A DNA stretch of 64,000 nucleotides from Oscillospiraceae bacterium (GCA_902761055.1 CACWIS010000006.1:1-64000), one strand, 5' to 3'. Shown: positions 33,341 through 41,457, counted from the first letter of the stretch. Notes: generated by a model from the sequence alone, not told the origin. Numbers and translations: made by a program.

Positions 33341-33874
33341 TCACTCGAGGAAGCGCAGCTCCCCCGTCAGGATGTCGTAGACCGCGCCGGCGATCTCCGC
33401 CCCGCCCGCCTCCGGGTGGGCGGCGAACTCGGCCTTCAGCCGTTCGACCGCGTGCAGCACGTTCTTCTCGCAGGCCCGCAGCGGATCGCGCTCCTCTCCG
33501 ATCGCTTCGCGGATCTCGTCGGTGATGTAGCCGATGAAGCCGCCGCTCTCCCCGGCGAGCGCCGCGCCCACCGCGCCGCAGCCGGTGTGGCCCAGCACGA
33601 GGACGAGCGGGCAGTGCAGATGCGCCGCGGCGTATTCGACGCTGCCGAGCTGGTGGCGGTCCAGCACGTTGCCCGCGACGCGGATCACGAACAGCTCGCC
33701 GAGCTTCGCGTCGAAGATGCGCTCCGGGATCACGCGCGAATCCGAGCAGCAGATCACGATCGCCCAGGGCCGCTGCCCCTGCAGCGCCGTCCGCTCGCGC
33801 AGCGCGGCGTCCTCCGCGGCGCGGCCGCGCGCTCCGCCCGCGCGGAGACACTCGATCAAGGCATCGTTTTTCAT
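33341..33874 (-). CDS. Beta-class carbonic anhydrase
   Basis: It interconverts CO2 and bicarbonate, with a zinc ion. The 177-residue protein has the zinc ligands in ICCSDSRV (Cys43, Asp45) and LGHTGCGAV (His96, Cys99), plus the Arg47 dyad partner and the VIRVAGNV strand. Length is typical of the small beta class. It lies 14 nt downstream of an AEC-family transporter gene on the same strand, so the two are probably cotranscribed. Confidence 0.95.
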   Translation of the reverse strand: MKNDALIECLRAGGARGRAAEDAALRERTALQGQRPWAIVICCSDSRVIPERIFDAKLGELFVIRVAGNVLDRHQLGSVEYAAAHLHCPLVLVLGHTGCGAVGAALAGESGGFIGYITDEIREAIGEERDPLRACEKNVLHAVERLKAEFAAHPEAGGAEIAGAVYDILTGELRFLE

Positions 33875-33888
33875 ATCGTCACCTCATT

Positions 33889-34785
33889 TTACAGCCAGGT
33901 CGCCCACAGCGGGATCGTGACCGCCGAGAGCGCCGTGGACAGGAAGATCAGCTTGGCCGAGAGCTCGCGGTTGCCGCCGTAGATCGTGCAGAGCATCGTC
34001 GAGTTCGTCGCGGCGGGCATGGCCGCCATCAGTACGAGCACGCCCTTGAGCACGGCGGGCGCCTCGACGAAGCGCAGCCCCAGCGCGACGAGCGCCGCGA
34101 CGCCGAGCAGGCGCAGCAGCACATAGGGGATCGCGCGCCAGTCGCCGAAGAGCGCGTGCAGCTTCACGCCGCCGAGCACCGAGCCGATGATCAGCATCGC
34201 GCAGGGCGAGGTCGCCTGGCCGATGAAGGCGCAGCCGTCGAGCAGCAGCGCGGGCACGGGGACCCTGAGCATATAGAGGATCGCGGCGGAGAGCCCCGCG
34301 AGGAAGGCCGGGTTGAGGATCTTTTTGAGCGGCAGCTTGCCCGCCAGCAGATACACGCCCAGCGAGAAGCAGATCAGGTTGTAGGGGATGTTCAGCAGCG
34401 AGGCGTAGAACGCGGCCGAGGGGCCCAGCACCGCGGCGCAGACCGGGATGCCGATATAGGTGACGTTGCCGCACATCAGCTCGAAGAGATAGACGCCGCG
34501 GTCGCCCCGCTCGGGGCGCAGCAGCGCCGTGAAGGCCAGCGCGACGAGACCGCTGAAGAGGAACAGCGCCGCGCTCAGGGCGAGGGCCAGCAGCACGCCG
34601 CCCGCCTCCACGTCCGCGGGCGTGTTCAGGATCGCGCTGAAAAGATAGAAGGGCAGGATCAGCTTGACCACGAGATTCGACAGCGTCGCCGTTCCCTTTT
34701 CATCGAGCACGCCGAACACGCGGCAGCCCAGACCGGCGGCAATGCCGATGAAGATCACGATGATCTGATGCAGCGCCGCAGACAT
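33889..34785 (-). CDS. AEC (auxin efflux carrier) family transporter
   Basis: A 298-residue membrane carrier with about ten helices. The start MSAALHQIIVIFIGIAAGLGCRVFGVLDEKGTATLSNLVVKLILP (shown here only to indicate the opening region, residues 1-45) is replaced by key features: the N-terminal LVVKLILPFYLF, the mid-protein MCGNVTYIGIPV with the conserved Asn-x-x-x-x-G-x-P, and the C-terminal MPAATNSTMLC. AEC proteins export or import organic acids such as malate. Here the partner is a carbonic anhydrase gene; the substrate is unknown. A TATAAT-like -10 lies upstream at 34825-34820 but with a poor -35. Confidence 0.88.
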   Translation of the reverse strand: MSAALHQIIVIFIGIAAGLGCRVFGVLDEKGTATLSNLVVKLILPFYLFSAILNTPADVEAGGVLLALALSAALFLFSGLVALAFTALLRPERGDRGVYLFELMCGNVTYIGIPVCAAVLGPSAAFYASLLNIPYNLICFSLGVYLLAGKLPLKKILNPAFLAGLSAAILYMLRVPVPALLLDGCAFIGQATSPCAMLIIGSVLGGVKLHALFGDWRAIPYVLLRLLGVAALVALGLRFVEAPAVLKGVLVLMAAMPAATNSTMLCTIYGGNRELSAKLIFLSTALSAVTIPLWATWL

Positions 34786-34863
34786 GCTCTCTCCCTCCTT
34801 TTCCGGATCCGATGGAATGATTATAGCATGCCGCCCCGCGGATGGGAAGCGGAGAAAAAAAGA

Positions 34864-34892
34864 TTTACAGCTCCCGGTTCTTTTGATAAAAT
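34864..34892 (+). promoter_or_regulatory. Promoter of kup-proC
   Basis: TTTACA (34864-34869), a 17-nt spacer and TAAAAT (34887-34892). Confidence 0.7.
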
Positions 34893-34930
34893 AATATTTC
34901 AGACGGATACGATCCGTTTCGGAATACCAA

Positions 34931-34943
34931 GGAGGGATCCTCC
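34931..34943 (+). promoter_or_regulatory. Ribosome-binding site of kup inside a hairpin
   Basis: GGAGG (34931-34935), the Shine-Dalgarno of kup, can pair with CCTCC (34939-34943) across a GAT loop, leaving only a few bases before the ATG at 34947. Sequestration would lower translation; whether a ligand or protein modulates it is not visible. Confidence 0.5.
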
Positions 34944-34946
34944 CGA

Positions 34947-36959
34947 ATGAAAAAAAGACAGGGCTTCCGTTTCGGCCTGTTTCTTGTGACGATCGGCATC
35001 GTCTACGGCGACATCGGCACTTCGCCGCTGTACGTCATGAAGTCGATCCTCGAGGGCAATGGCGGCATCACGCAGGTGGACGACGCCTTTATCATCGGCT
35101 CGCTCTCGCTCGTGATCTGGACGATCACGCTGCTGACGACGATCAAATACGTGCTCATCGCCATGAAGGCCGACAACCACGGCGAGGGCGGCATCTTTTC
35201 GCTCTACTCGCTGGTCCGGAACTGCGGCAAGTGGCTGATCCTGCCGGCGATGCTCGGCGGCGCGGCCCTGCTGGCCGACGGCGTGCTGACCCCGGCCGTC
35301 ACCGTCACCACGGCGGTGGAGGGCCTGCGCAGCATCGAGGTCATGGACCGCTTTCTCGGCGCGGGCCAGTGGAAGGTCGTGCTGATCACGCTGCTGATCA
35401 TCACCGCGCTCTTCTCGGTCCAGCACGCGGGCACCAGCAAGATCGGCAAGGCCTTCGGCCCGGTCATGCTGCTGTGGTTCAGCTTCCTCGGCGTCACGGG
35501 CCTGCTGCACATCGTCTCGCTGCCCGTCGTGCTCAAGGCCTTCAACCCGATCTGGGCGGTCCGCGTGCTCCTGAGCCCCGCGAACAAGCTGGGCTTCATG
35601 ATCCTCGGCAGCGTCTTCCTCGCCACGACCGGCGCGGAGGCGCTCTACTCCGACATGGGGCACGTCGGCAAGGAGAACATCTATTTCTCCTGGCCCTTCG
35701 TCAAGCTGTGTCTGATCCTCAACTATCTCGGCCAGGGCGCCTGGATCCTGCAGAGCCGGGGCAACAGCGCGCTCTACGCCATTGAGGACCTCAACCCCTT
35801 CTTCCTGATGCTGCCCGAGGCGCTGCGTCCCTTCGCCGTCCTGCTCGGCGCGGCCGCCGCGATCATCGCCTCGCAGGCGCTGATCACCGGCTCCTACACC
35901 CTCGTGTCCGAGGCGATCCTGCTCGACCTCCTGCCGCATCTCGAGATCCGCTACCCCTCCGACACCAAGGGCCAGCTTTACATCGGCAAGGTCAACAACC
36001 TGCTGTGGATCGGCTGCAGCCTGGTCGTGCTCTATTTCCGTTCCGGCGCGCGCATCGAATCGGCCTACGGTCTGGCCATCACGCTCACGATGCTGATGAC
36101 GACGCTGCTCATCAGCGTCTATCTGCGCAGGCTGCGCCGCAAGAGCCTTCTGTCGTTCGTCGTGCTGCTCGCCTTCGGCACGATCGAGGCGGTCTTCTTC
36201 ATCTCCTCTCTCGGCAAGTTCATGCACGGCGGCTACGTCACGGTCTTCCTGACGCTGCTGCTGCTCGTCATCATGATCGTCTGGTATCGCGGCACCCAGC
36301 TGGAAAAGCAGTACTGCACGCGCCTGAAGCTGCGCGACCACATCCCCACGCTCATGGCGCTGCACGACGACGAGAGCGTGCCCCTGCTGGCCAACAACCT
36401 CGTCTACCTCGAGGGCGAGACCGATCCGGAGCTGATGGACCGCGATATCCTCTATTCGATCCTCGACAAGGACGCCAAGCGGGCGGAGGCCTACTGGTTC
36501 GTCTCGATCCACACGCTCAACGAGCCCAAGACCATGAACTACACGCTCGAGCGCTACGGGACCGACTGCATCTACCGCATCCGCATCAACCTCGGCTTCA
36601 AGTGCTCGCAGCGCGTCAACGTCTACCTGCGCCAGATCGTCGAGGACCTGCAGGAGAGCGGCGAGCTGCCCGTGCAGGACAAGAAATACTCCATCTACGG
36701 CCAGTCCACGGTCGGCACCTTCAAATTCTGCGTGATCCACAAGACCGTCACGACCAAGACGGAGCTGAGCGACATCGACGAGTTCATCCTCAACGCGAAA
36801 TACTCGATCCGCAAGCTCGCGGGCTCCAAGGAAAAGTGGTACGGGCTGGACACCTCCTCGCTCATCATGGAGAACGTGCCGCTGATCACCGGCGGCGGCA
36901 GCGCGGAGGGCCGCATCCGGCGGCTCGAGCAGGCCGACGCGCAGAAGGGAGAGGATTGA
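34947..36959 (+). CDS. kup: KUP/HAK/KT family potassium uptake transporter
   Basis: A 670-residue K+ uptake system, probably a proton symporter. It opens with GIVYGDIGTSPLYV, the family signature, and contains about twelve membrane helices up to about residue 440 (for example TLLTTIKYVLIAMKADNHGEGG). A C-terminal cytoplasmic domain of about 220 residues follows. Length matches E. coli Kup (622) and relatives. It is cotranscribed with proC, 1 nt downstream, an association with osmotic adjustment (potassium and proline). No c-di-AMP riboswitch was recognised in the short leader. Confidence 0.95.
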   Translation: MKKRQGFRFGLFLVTIGIVYGDIGTSPLYVMKSILEGNGGITQVDDAFIIGSLSLVIWTITLLTTIKYVLIAMKADNHGEGGIFSLYSLVRNCGKWLILPAMLGGAALLADGVLTPAVTVTTAVEGLRSIEVMDRFLGAGQWKVVLITLLIITALFSVQHAGTSKIGKAFGPVMLLWFSFLGVTGLLHIVSLPVVLKAFNPIWAVRVLLSPANKLGFMILGSVFLATTGAEALYSDMGHVGKENIYFSWPFVKLCLILNYLGQGAWILQSRGNSALYAIEDLNPFFLMLPEALRPFAVLLGAAAAIIASQALITGSYTLVSEAILLDLLPHLEIRYPSDTKGQLYIGKVNNLLWIGCSLVVLYFRSGARIESAYGLAITLTMLMTTLLISVYLRRLRRKSLLSFVVLLAFGTIEAVFFISSLGKFMHGGYVTVFLTLLLLVIMIVWYRGTQLEKQYCTRLKLRDHIPTLMALHDDESVPLLANNLVYLEGETDPELMDRDILYSILDKDAKRAEAYWFVSIHTLNEPKTMNYTLERYGTDCIYRIRINLGFKCSQRVNVYLRQIVEDLQESGELPVQDKKYSIYGQSTVGTFKFCVIHKTVTTKTELSDIDEFILNAKYSIRKLAGSKEKWYGLDTSSLIMENVPLITGGGSAEGRIRRLEQADAQKGED

Positions 36960-36960
36960 C

Positions 36961-37749
36961 ATGGCCGTCGTAAGCTTTATCGGCACCGGCAATATGGGCG
37001 GGGCGCTCGCACGCGCCGCGGCGAAAAGCCCGCTGTGCACCAGGCTGCTGCTCGCCAACCGCAGCCCGGAGAAGGCCCGCCGTCTGGCGGACGAGCTCGG
37101 CGCGGAGGTCTGCGACAACCGCCGCGCCGCGGCGGAGGCGGAGCTGCTCTTCCTCGGCGTCAAGCCGCAGGGCCTCGCGCAGATGGCCGCGGGCATCCGC
37201 GACGTGCTCGAGCGCCGCGAGAGCCGCTGCGTCCTCGTCTCGATGGCCGCGGGCTGGACGATCGAACAGCTCGAGGGCCTTTTCGGCCGGCGCCCCATCG
37301 TGCGCATCCTGCCGAACATCCCCGTCGCCGTCGGCGGCGGCGTGACGCTGCTGTGCGCCTCCGAGGCCGTGACGGACGAAGAAAAGGCGCTCGTTCGGGA
37401 CGTCCTCGCCGCCTCCGGCATGGTCAGCGAGCTCGCCGAGCCGCTGATGGAGGCCGCCTCGGGCGTCACCGGCTGCGGCCCGGCCTTCGCCGCGATGTTC
37501 ATCGAAGCCCTTGCCGACGGCGCGGTCGCCTGCGGTCTGCCGCGCAGGGAGGCGATCGCCTACAGCGCGCAGATGCTCAAGGGCACGGCGGAGCTGCTGC
37601 TGCGCAGCGGCGAGCATCCCGGCGCGCTCAAGGACCGGGTCTGCTCCCCCGCGGGCAGCACGATCGAGGGCGTGCGCACGCTCGAGCGGCGCGGCTTCCG
37701 CTCCGCGGTCACGGACGCGGTCGTCGCGACCTGGGAAAAGGAATTCTGA
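36961..37749 (+). CDS. proC: Pyrroline-5-carboxylate reductase
   Basis: It catalyses the last step of proline synthesis, reducing pyrroline-5-carboxylate with NAD(P)H. The 262-residue protein has the Rossmann motif FIGTGNMGGALA at the N-terminus and the P5CR C-terminal signature around AASGVTGCGPAFAAMFIEALADGAV with the SPAGSTIEG segment near residues 226-234. It follows kup after 1 nt and precedes a bidirectional terminator. Confidence 0.96.
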   Translation: MAVVSFIGTGNMGGALARAAAKSPLCTRLLLANRSPEKARRLADELGAEVCDNRRAAAEAELLFLGVKPQGLAQMAAGIRDVLERRESRCVLVSMAAGWTIEQLEGLFGRRPIVRILPNIPVAVGGGVTLLCASEAVTDEEKALVRDVLAASGMVSELAEPLMEAASGVTGCGPAFAAMFIEALADGAVACGLPRREAIAYSAQMLKGTAELLLRSGEHPGALKDRVCSPAGSTIEGVRTLERRGFRSAVTDAVVATWEKEF

Positions 37750-37757
37750 ATAAAAAG

Positions 37758-37799
37758 AAAAAACGGCTGGGGAGCCGAGCTTCCCAGCCGTTTTTCTTT
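37758..37799. terminator. Bidirectional intrinsic terminator
   Basis: A GC-rich stem (core CGGCTGGG, 37764-37771, with CCCAGCCG, 37783-37790, extended by A/T pairs) followed by T tracts, between the convergent proC and guanylate-kinase-like genes. Confidence 0.9.
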
Positions 37800-37805
37800 T
37801 TTTCG

Positions 37806-38354
37806 TCACCGCCCGATCAGCGCGTCGAGCGCGTCGGCCGCGGCGGCGAGATCGTCGCTGTTGAGGCGCGCGTCGCAGAAGTCCGACAGCGCGCGCTCCC
37901 GCGCGGCCGTCTCGAGCCGCAGCGCGCACTCCAGCGCGCTGTGCGAAACGGCGCGGTACCGCGCCTCCAGCACGCTCGCGGAGGGCTCGATATAGACGCA
38001 GACCGCCTCGGGCATGTTCGCCTTGAGCTGCGCCGCGCGCTCGACGCCGAGCTCCAGCAGCGCGTTTTTGCCCGCGGCGAGGACGCGCTCCACCTGCCGG
38101 CGCGAGGTCCCGTAGTCGTTGCCGGCGAACTCGATCCCCTCGAGAAGATCGCCCGTCTCCTTCAGCGCGTTCCAGCCCTCGAGATCGTAGAAAAAGTATC
38201 CGACGCCGTCGGCCTCGCCCGGCTTCATTTTTCTCGCCGTGACGGGGACCGGCGCGGCCAGATCGTCCCGCCGGGCAAAGACCGCGGCGGCGATCTCCCG
38301 GATGCCCGCGCCGGACGGGCCGGAAACGACATAAAGCTTCCTGCTCATATCCAT
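37806..38354 (-). CDS. Guanylate-kinase-like protein with degenerate P-loop
   Basis: A 182-residue guanylate-kinase-fold protein. It begins KLYVVSGPSGAGIREIAAAV; in true guanylate kinases the loop is GPSGAGKGTL or GPSGSGKST. Here the essential P-loop Lys is Ile18, followed by Arg19 and Glu20. The GMP-binding region is recognisable but altered (VTARKMKPGEADGVGYFFYD), as is EFAGNDYGTSRRQVERVL. It is therefore probably not a normal GMP kinase; a regulatory or structural role, or an unusual nucleotide site, is possible. It is monocistronic with its own promoter. Confidence 0.85.
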   Translation of the reverse strand: MDMSRKLYVVSGPSGAGIREIAAAVFARRDDLAAPVPVTARKMKPGEADGVGYFFYDLEGWNALKETGDLLEGIEFAGNDYGTSRRQVERVLAAGKNALLELGVERAAQLKANMPEAVCVYIEPSASVLEARYRAVSHSALECALRLETAARERALSDFCDARLNSDDLAAAADALDALIGR

Positions 38355-38378
38355 CCTCCGAATCGTTCTCTTAACGGA

Positions 38379-38408
38379 AGTATATCATGCGCCGCGGCCG
38401 CGGCGCAA
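38379..38408 (-). promoter_or_regulatory. Promoter of the guanylate-kinase-like gene
   Basis: On the minus strand, TTGCGC (38408-38403), an 18-nt spacer and TATACT (38384-38379). A G/C palindrome-like tract lies directly upstream of the -35 box. Confidence 0.7.
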
Positions 38409-38426
38409 GCCCCCCGAGGGGATCCT

Positions 38427-39317
38427 TCACCGCTTCTCCCGCGGCCTTGCGTTCATCAGGATCACCGCCGCGACGACCAGCGCGACGCCCAGGATCTCCG
38501 TCGCCGAGAGCCGCTGGCCGAACAGCAGCGCGCCGAGCAGCGCCGCGAAGACCGGCTCGACCGTGGCGAGCTGGGCCGCGCGCGAGGGCTCCATGTCCCG
38601 CAGACCGTTCGTGTAGAGCACATAGGCAAGCAGCCCCGTGAACAGGCCGCACACGACGCTCAGAAGCGTCGCCCCCGGCAGTCTGTACATCTGCGCGGCG
38701 CTCCCCTCGCAGAGCGAGATCGCGAGATAGGCCGCCGACGCGATCGCGAAGGTCCAGCAGACGTTCGTATAGGTCGAATAGCCCCGCTGCTGGAGCAGGC
38801 GGCTGAAGATCGAATAGAGCGCGTAGCCCAGTCCCGCGCCGAGGCCGAGCAGCAGGCCGCGCGCCGTCAGCGCGCTCCCGCCGTTCCCGAGTCCGGACAC
38901 CAGCGCGCAGCCGAGCACCGAGAGCAGCACGCAGCCGCCCTTGCGCGGCGTGAGCTTTTCGCCGAAGAGCAGCGCCGAGAGCAGCATGACGATGGCCGGC
39001 GCGGTATAGAGCAGCGCGGCCGCCGTCGCGATCTTCGTCTCGCGGATCGCCGCGGCGTAGCACGCGGTGAAAAACAGGATGCTCGCCAGACCGTTGGCGA
39101 GGAAGAGCGGAACGTCCGTCCTTTTCACGCACAGCTGTTTCCGCCCGCACAGGCCCAGCCAGACGAGGATCGGCAGCGAGGTGGAGGCGAAGCGCAGGAA
39201 GTTGACGACGTTCGCGCCCATGCCCTGCGCCGTGATGAAATTCAAAAACGAGCCGTAGGTCCCCCAGAGCATCGCCGAGGCGACGACGAGCAGCACGGCC
39301 TTTTTCTTTTTTTCCAT
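38427..39317 (-). CDS. EamA/DMT-family transporter
   Basis: A 296-residue inner-membrane carrier with ten predicted helices in two EamA repeats (about 5-135 and 150-290). It starts MEKKKKAVLLVVASAMLWGTYG at the ATG at 39317, chosen for its AAGGAGGGG Shine-Dalgarno. The repeat signature near the ends of the halves (VMLLSALLFGEKLTP and FAALLGALLFGQRLSATEILG) is clear. Substrates of DMT carriers are diverse (amino acids, nucleotide sugars, drugs) and cannot be deduced here. It stands alone, with its own promoter. Confidence 0.92.
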   Translation of the reverse strand: MEKKKKAVLLVVASAMLWGTYGSFLNFITAQGMGANVVNFLRFASTSLPILVWLGLCGRKQLCVKRTDVPLFLANGLASILFFTACYAAAIRETKIATAAALLYTAPAIVMLLSALLFGEKLTPRKGGCVLLSVLGCALVSGLGNGGSALTARGLLLGLGAGLGYALYSIFSRLLQQRGYSTYTNVCWTFAIASAAYLAISLCEGSAAQMYRLPGATLLSVVCGLFTGLLAYVLYTNGLRDMEPSRAAQLATVEPVFAALLGALLFGQRLSATEILGVALVVAAVILMNARPREKR

Positions 39318-39346
39318 CGGTCCCCCTCCTTTCGCGCTTTTTGAGG

Positions 39347-39375
39347 AGTATACCACATCCGCCGCCGGAACGCAA
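39347..39375 (-). promoter_or_regulatory. Promoter of the EamA transporter gene
   Basis: On the minus strand, TTGCGT (39375-39370), a 17-nt spacer and TATACT (39352-39347). It overlaps the terminator region of the radical SAM gene. Confidence 0.7.
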
Positions 39376-39377
39376 AG

Positions 39378-39404
39378 AAAAAGGACGGTTTCCCGTCCTT
39401 TTTT
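39378..39404 (-). terminator. Terminator of the radical SAM/repeat-protein operon
   Basis: An 11-bp stem (39378-39388 with 39393-39403) with A and T tracts, reaching the radical SAM stop codon. Confidence 0.88.
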
Positions 39405-40020
39405 ATTCCCGTATCACGTAGTCGAACAGCTCGAGCTGCGTCACGCCCATTTCCCGCAGCTTCGCGGCGCTGCGCGCCTGATCCTCCGGCGTGTTGTATT
39501 CCGGGATGAGCGGCACGCGGACGTGGACGCGCTCCGGCCCCACGGCCCCGAGCAGCGTGCGGAGATTGCGCTCCATGAGCGCGCCGTCGCCGCCGGTGTA
39601 GCGGCGGTAGATCCCGCGGTCCATATCCTTGCAGTCCACGATGAAATCGTCCACCGCGCCGATCGCGAGCGCGAGCCGCTCCTCCGGCACGGCCAGACTG
39701 GTCTCGGCCCGGACGCGCCACTGCGCGGGGCAGAGCGCGCGGAAGCGCGCGAGAAAGGCCGCGTGCAGCAGCGATTCTCCGCCGCCGAAGGTCGGCCCGC
39801 CGCCCGTGGCGAGGAAGTACAGGTCGTCCACCCGCAGCCGCTCGACAAGCTCCGCGGCCGTCACTTGCTCGACCGGGGCCTCGGCAAGCGGTCGTTTGTT
39901 GATGCACCAGCGACAGCGCAGCGGGCAGCCTCTCGAGGCGACGAGCGTCGTGACGCCCGCTCCGTCCGTGCCCATACGCAGGCGCGTGAGGCCGATGAGC
40001 GGATAGCGCGGCTCATCCAT
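39403..40020 (-). CDS. Radical SAM protein paired with Cys-motif repeat protein
   Basis: A 205-residue single-cluster radical SAM enzyme. The [4Fe-4S] triad is C-P-L-R-C-R-W-C (Cys32, Cys36, Cys39), and the SAM-binding glycine motif is in GGGPTFGGGES (about 73-83). These features recall pyruvate-formate-lyase activases and organic-radical activators, but there is no extra ferredoxin or SPASM domain. The N-terminus (RYPLIGLTRLRMGTDGAGVTTLV) resembles a group of small gut-bacterial radical SAM proteins that sit next to a protein with a C-x5-C-x3-C-x2-C motif, exactly as here. The start overlaps the end of that upstream gene by 8 nt. Its target is unknown; the neighbour is the obvious candidate. 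Confidence 0.88.
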   Translation of the reverse strand: MDEPRYPLIGLTRLRMGTDGAGVTTLVASRGCPLRCRWCINKRPLAEAPVEQVTAAELVERLRVDDLYFLATGGGPTFGGGESLLHAAFLARFRALCPAQWRVRAETSLAVPEERLALAIGAVDDFIVDCKDMDRGIYRRYTGGDGALMERNLRTLLGAVGPERVHVRVPLIPEYNTPEDQARSAAKLREMGVTQLELFDYVIRE

Positions 40021-40528
40021 TGTCCGCGTCCTCCGGGAACCAGGCCACGTCGCCCATCAGCTCGAAGGGCTCGGGCCCGGCCGGCTCCGGATCCTCCGCG
40101 GGCGGGGCAATCTCGCCGGTCTCGATCTCCGTGTCGGGCGCCGTCGGCTCCCCGCCGTCCTCCGGGTAGGCGATCTCGCCCATCAGGACCGTCGGGTCCT
40201 CGCCCGGTTCCTCCGTCGGTTCGATGAAGCTGATGTCGCCGACGATGTCTCCTCCCCGCGGGCGGAGAGGCAGCAGATCCGACGGCGCGCAGCCGGAGGC
40301 GGCGAAGCCCATCGACGCGCACAGCGCGGCCACGGCCACGCGTTTTCCCAACGCGGCGCGCGCGGCCAGCTGCCGTTCGAGATAGCGCAGCTCGCTCTCG
40401 CATTTGGGGCAGGTGCCGCGGCATTCGCCCCGAAAGCCGCAGTCTTTTGTTGCATAGGGGATGTCGTTCTCATCGGCGATCCTCTGACGGATCTCTCTGA
40501 GGATCCTGCATTTCTCTTTTCCGCGCAT
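40013..40528 (-). CDS. Cys-motif protein with internal lipobox and acidic 21-residue repeats
   Basis: A 171-residue protein started at the ATG at 40528 (AGGAGG Shine-Dalgarno, spacing 8). Part 1 (1-60) is a soluble helical head with KCRILREIRQRIADEN and a Cys cluster C-x5-C-x3-C-x2-C (Cys30, 36, 40, 43). Part 2 (63-80) is a hydrophobic stretch ending in a lipobox-like AASGC (Cys80). Part 3 (91-171) holds four degenerate acidic, Pro-rich repeats of about 21 residues, each opening with G-D/E-I/V: VGDI (96), MGEIA (116), TGEIA (137), MGDVA (158). The layout resembles a leader, an export/lipidation signal and a repetitive core. The radical SAM gene overlaps its end. No function is known to me. 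Confidence 0.82.
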   Translation of the reverse strand: MRGKEKCRILREIRQRIADENDIPYATKDCGFRGECRGTCPKCESELRYLERQLAARAALGKRVAVAALCASMGFAASGCAPSDLLPLRPRGGDIVGDISFIEPTEEPGEDPTVLMGEIAYPEDGGEPTAPDTEIETGEIAPPAEDPEPAGPEPFELMGDVAWFPEDADNG

Positions 40529-40570
40529 GGCAGCGGCCTCCTTTTTTCTTCTCTCGCCCATACGACGAAA

Positions 40571-40595
40571 CGCGGAGGGAAAAGTTCCCTCCGCG
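40571..40595 (-). terminator. Hairpin terminator after the acetyltransferase-like gene
   Basis: A perfect 11-bp stem (40571-40581 with 40585-40595) downstream of the minus-strand gene ending at 40621; the T-tract is weak. Confidence 0.6.
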
Positions 40596-40620
40596 CCGAA
40601 GTATCCCGATGCTGTTTTTT

Positions 40621-41457
40621 TCACGCTTCTCTTCGAAGCTGCTCCATTTTCAGCACGCCTGCGATCTGACTGCCCAGATTCGTCCGTCCGCCGAACAGGG
40701 AGCGGAAGGGGTAGAGCAGCCGGACGAGCAGCCCGAAGCCCGGGCGATAGCGGACGCGCAGGCGGCAGTAGGCCTTGCGGAAGCCGAAGTATTTTTCGAG
40801 ATAGTCCTGAAAAGCCGTCTCATGGCGGATCGCCCGCTCGCCGTCGCAGATATAGAACGCGGGCGAGATCCGCTCTCCGTACAGGCGCAGCACGCCGGCG
40901 ACCAGCGCGGCGTTGACGCCCGCCTTTTCAAAGGCCGGGTCCGTGCGCAGCACGCTGAAGGCCACGTTGTCCTCCGACTCGATCAGCCCCGCGTAGCCGG
41001 CGAGGCGCCCGCTCGTCCGCTCGAAGGCGCCGAGGATCACGCGCTCCTCCCAGCTGCCGACGCCCGCTTTGAAAGCCGCCTCGTCCACACGGGGGCGGTA
41101 TTTCTCCGGCCAGGCGGAGTAGGCCGCGACGGTCGCGCGGTACAGCTCGTCCGCGCAGCTGCACGGCTCAATGCGCCGCACCTCGAAATTGCGCTCGCCC
41201 TTTGTGATCTCATAGCGCCGCTTGGCCTTCATCGACGCGAGATCCAGCGGCTCGTCCTTGATGAGGTACCACCAGTCGGTCTCCGCGCCGCAGTCCCAGT
41301 CCTCGGTCCAGCGGGCGAGCAGCGCTCTCCCGCCGCCGACGCGCCAGATGCTGCCGTCCTCGAGCGGCGCGAGCGGAGGCGTCTCGTGCGGCGCGCAGGA
41401 GGGGATCGCCGCGTGGTTGTAGTAGGTCCAGCCCGAAACATCCAAGCCCTTGCCCAA
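40621..41457 (-). CDS. Acetyltransferase-like (GNAT/FemX-fold) protein of unknown function
   Basis: A 278-residue soluble protein. I chose the TTG at 41457 (MGKGLDVSGWTYYNHAAIPS) because a strong AAGGAGGGAG lies 9 nt upstream. The middle contains KRRYEITKGERNFEVRRIEPC and a GNAT-like region with LAGYAGLIESEDNVAFSVLRTDP followed by VNAALVAGVL, resembling the acetyl-CoA-binding half. The C-terminal portion FQDYLEKYFGFRKAYCRLRV is typical of FemAB/BioF2-like uncharacterised proteins. It has no clear operon partner and is divergent from the TIR-propeller gene. Confidence 0.7.
   Translation of the reverse strand: MGKGLDVSGWTYYNHAAIPSCAPHETPPLAPLEDGSIWRVGGGRALLARWTEDWDCGAETDWWYLIKDEPLDLASMKAKRRYEITKGERNFEVRRIEPCSCADELYRATVAAYSAWPEKYRPRVDEAAFKAGVGSWEERVILGAFERTSGRLAGYAGLIESEDNVAFSVLRTDPAFEKAGVNAALVAGVLRLYGERISPAFYICDGERAIRHETAFQDYLEKYFGFRKAYCRLRVRYRPGFGLLVRLLYPFRSLFGGRTNLGSQIAGVLKMEQLRREA

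Noticed and set aside
34786..34946. Possible c-di-AMP (ydaO) riboswitch upstream of kup
   Set aside because: Only about 50 nt lie between the promoter and the start codon, too short for the riboswitch, and no conserved core is seen.
40013..40624. Longer start (40624) for the Cys-motif repeat protein
   Set aside because: It would cover a terminator hairpin (40571-40595), and the ATG at 40528 has the AGGAGG site.
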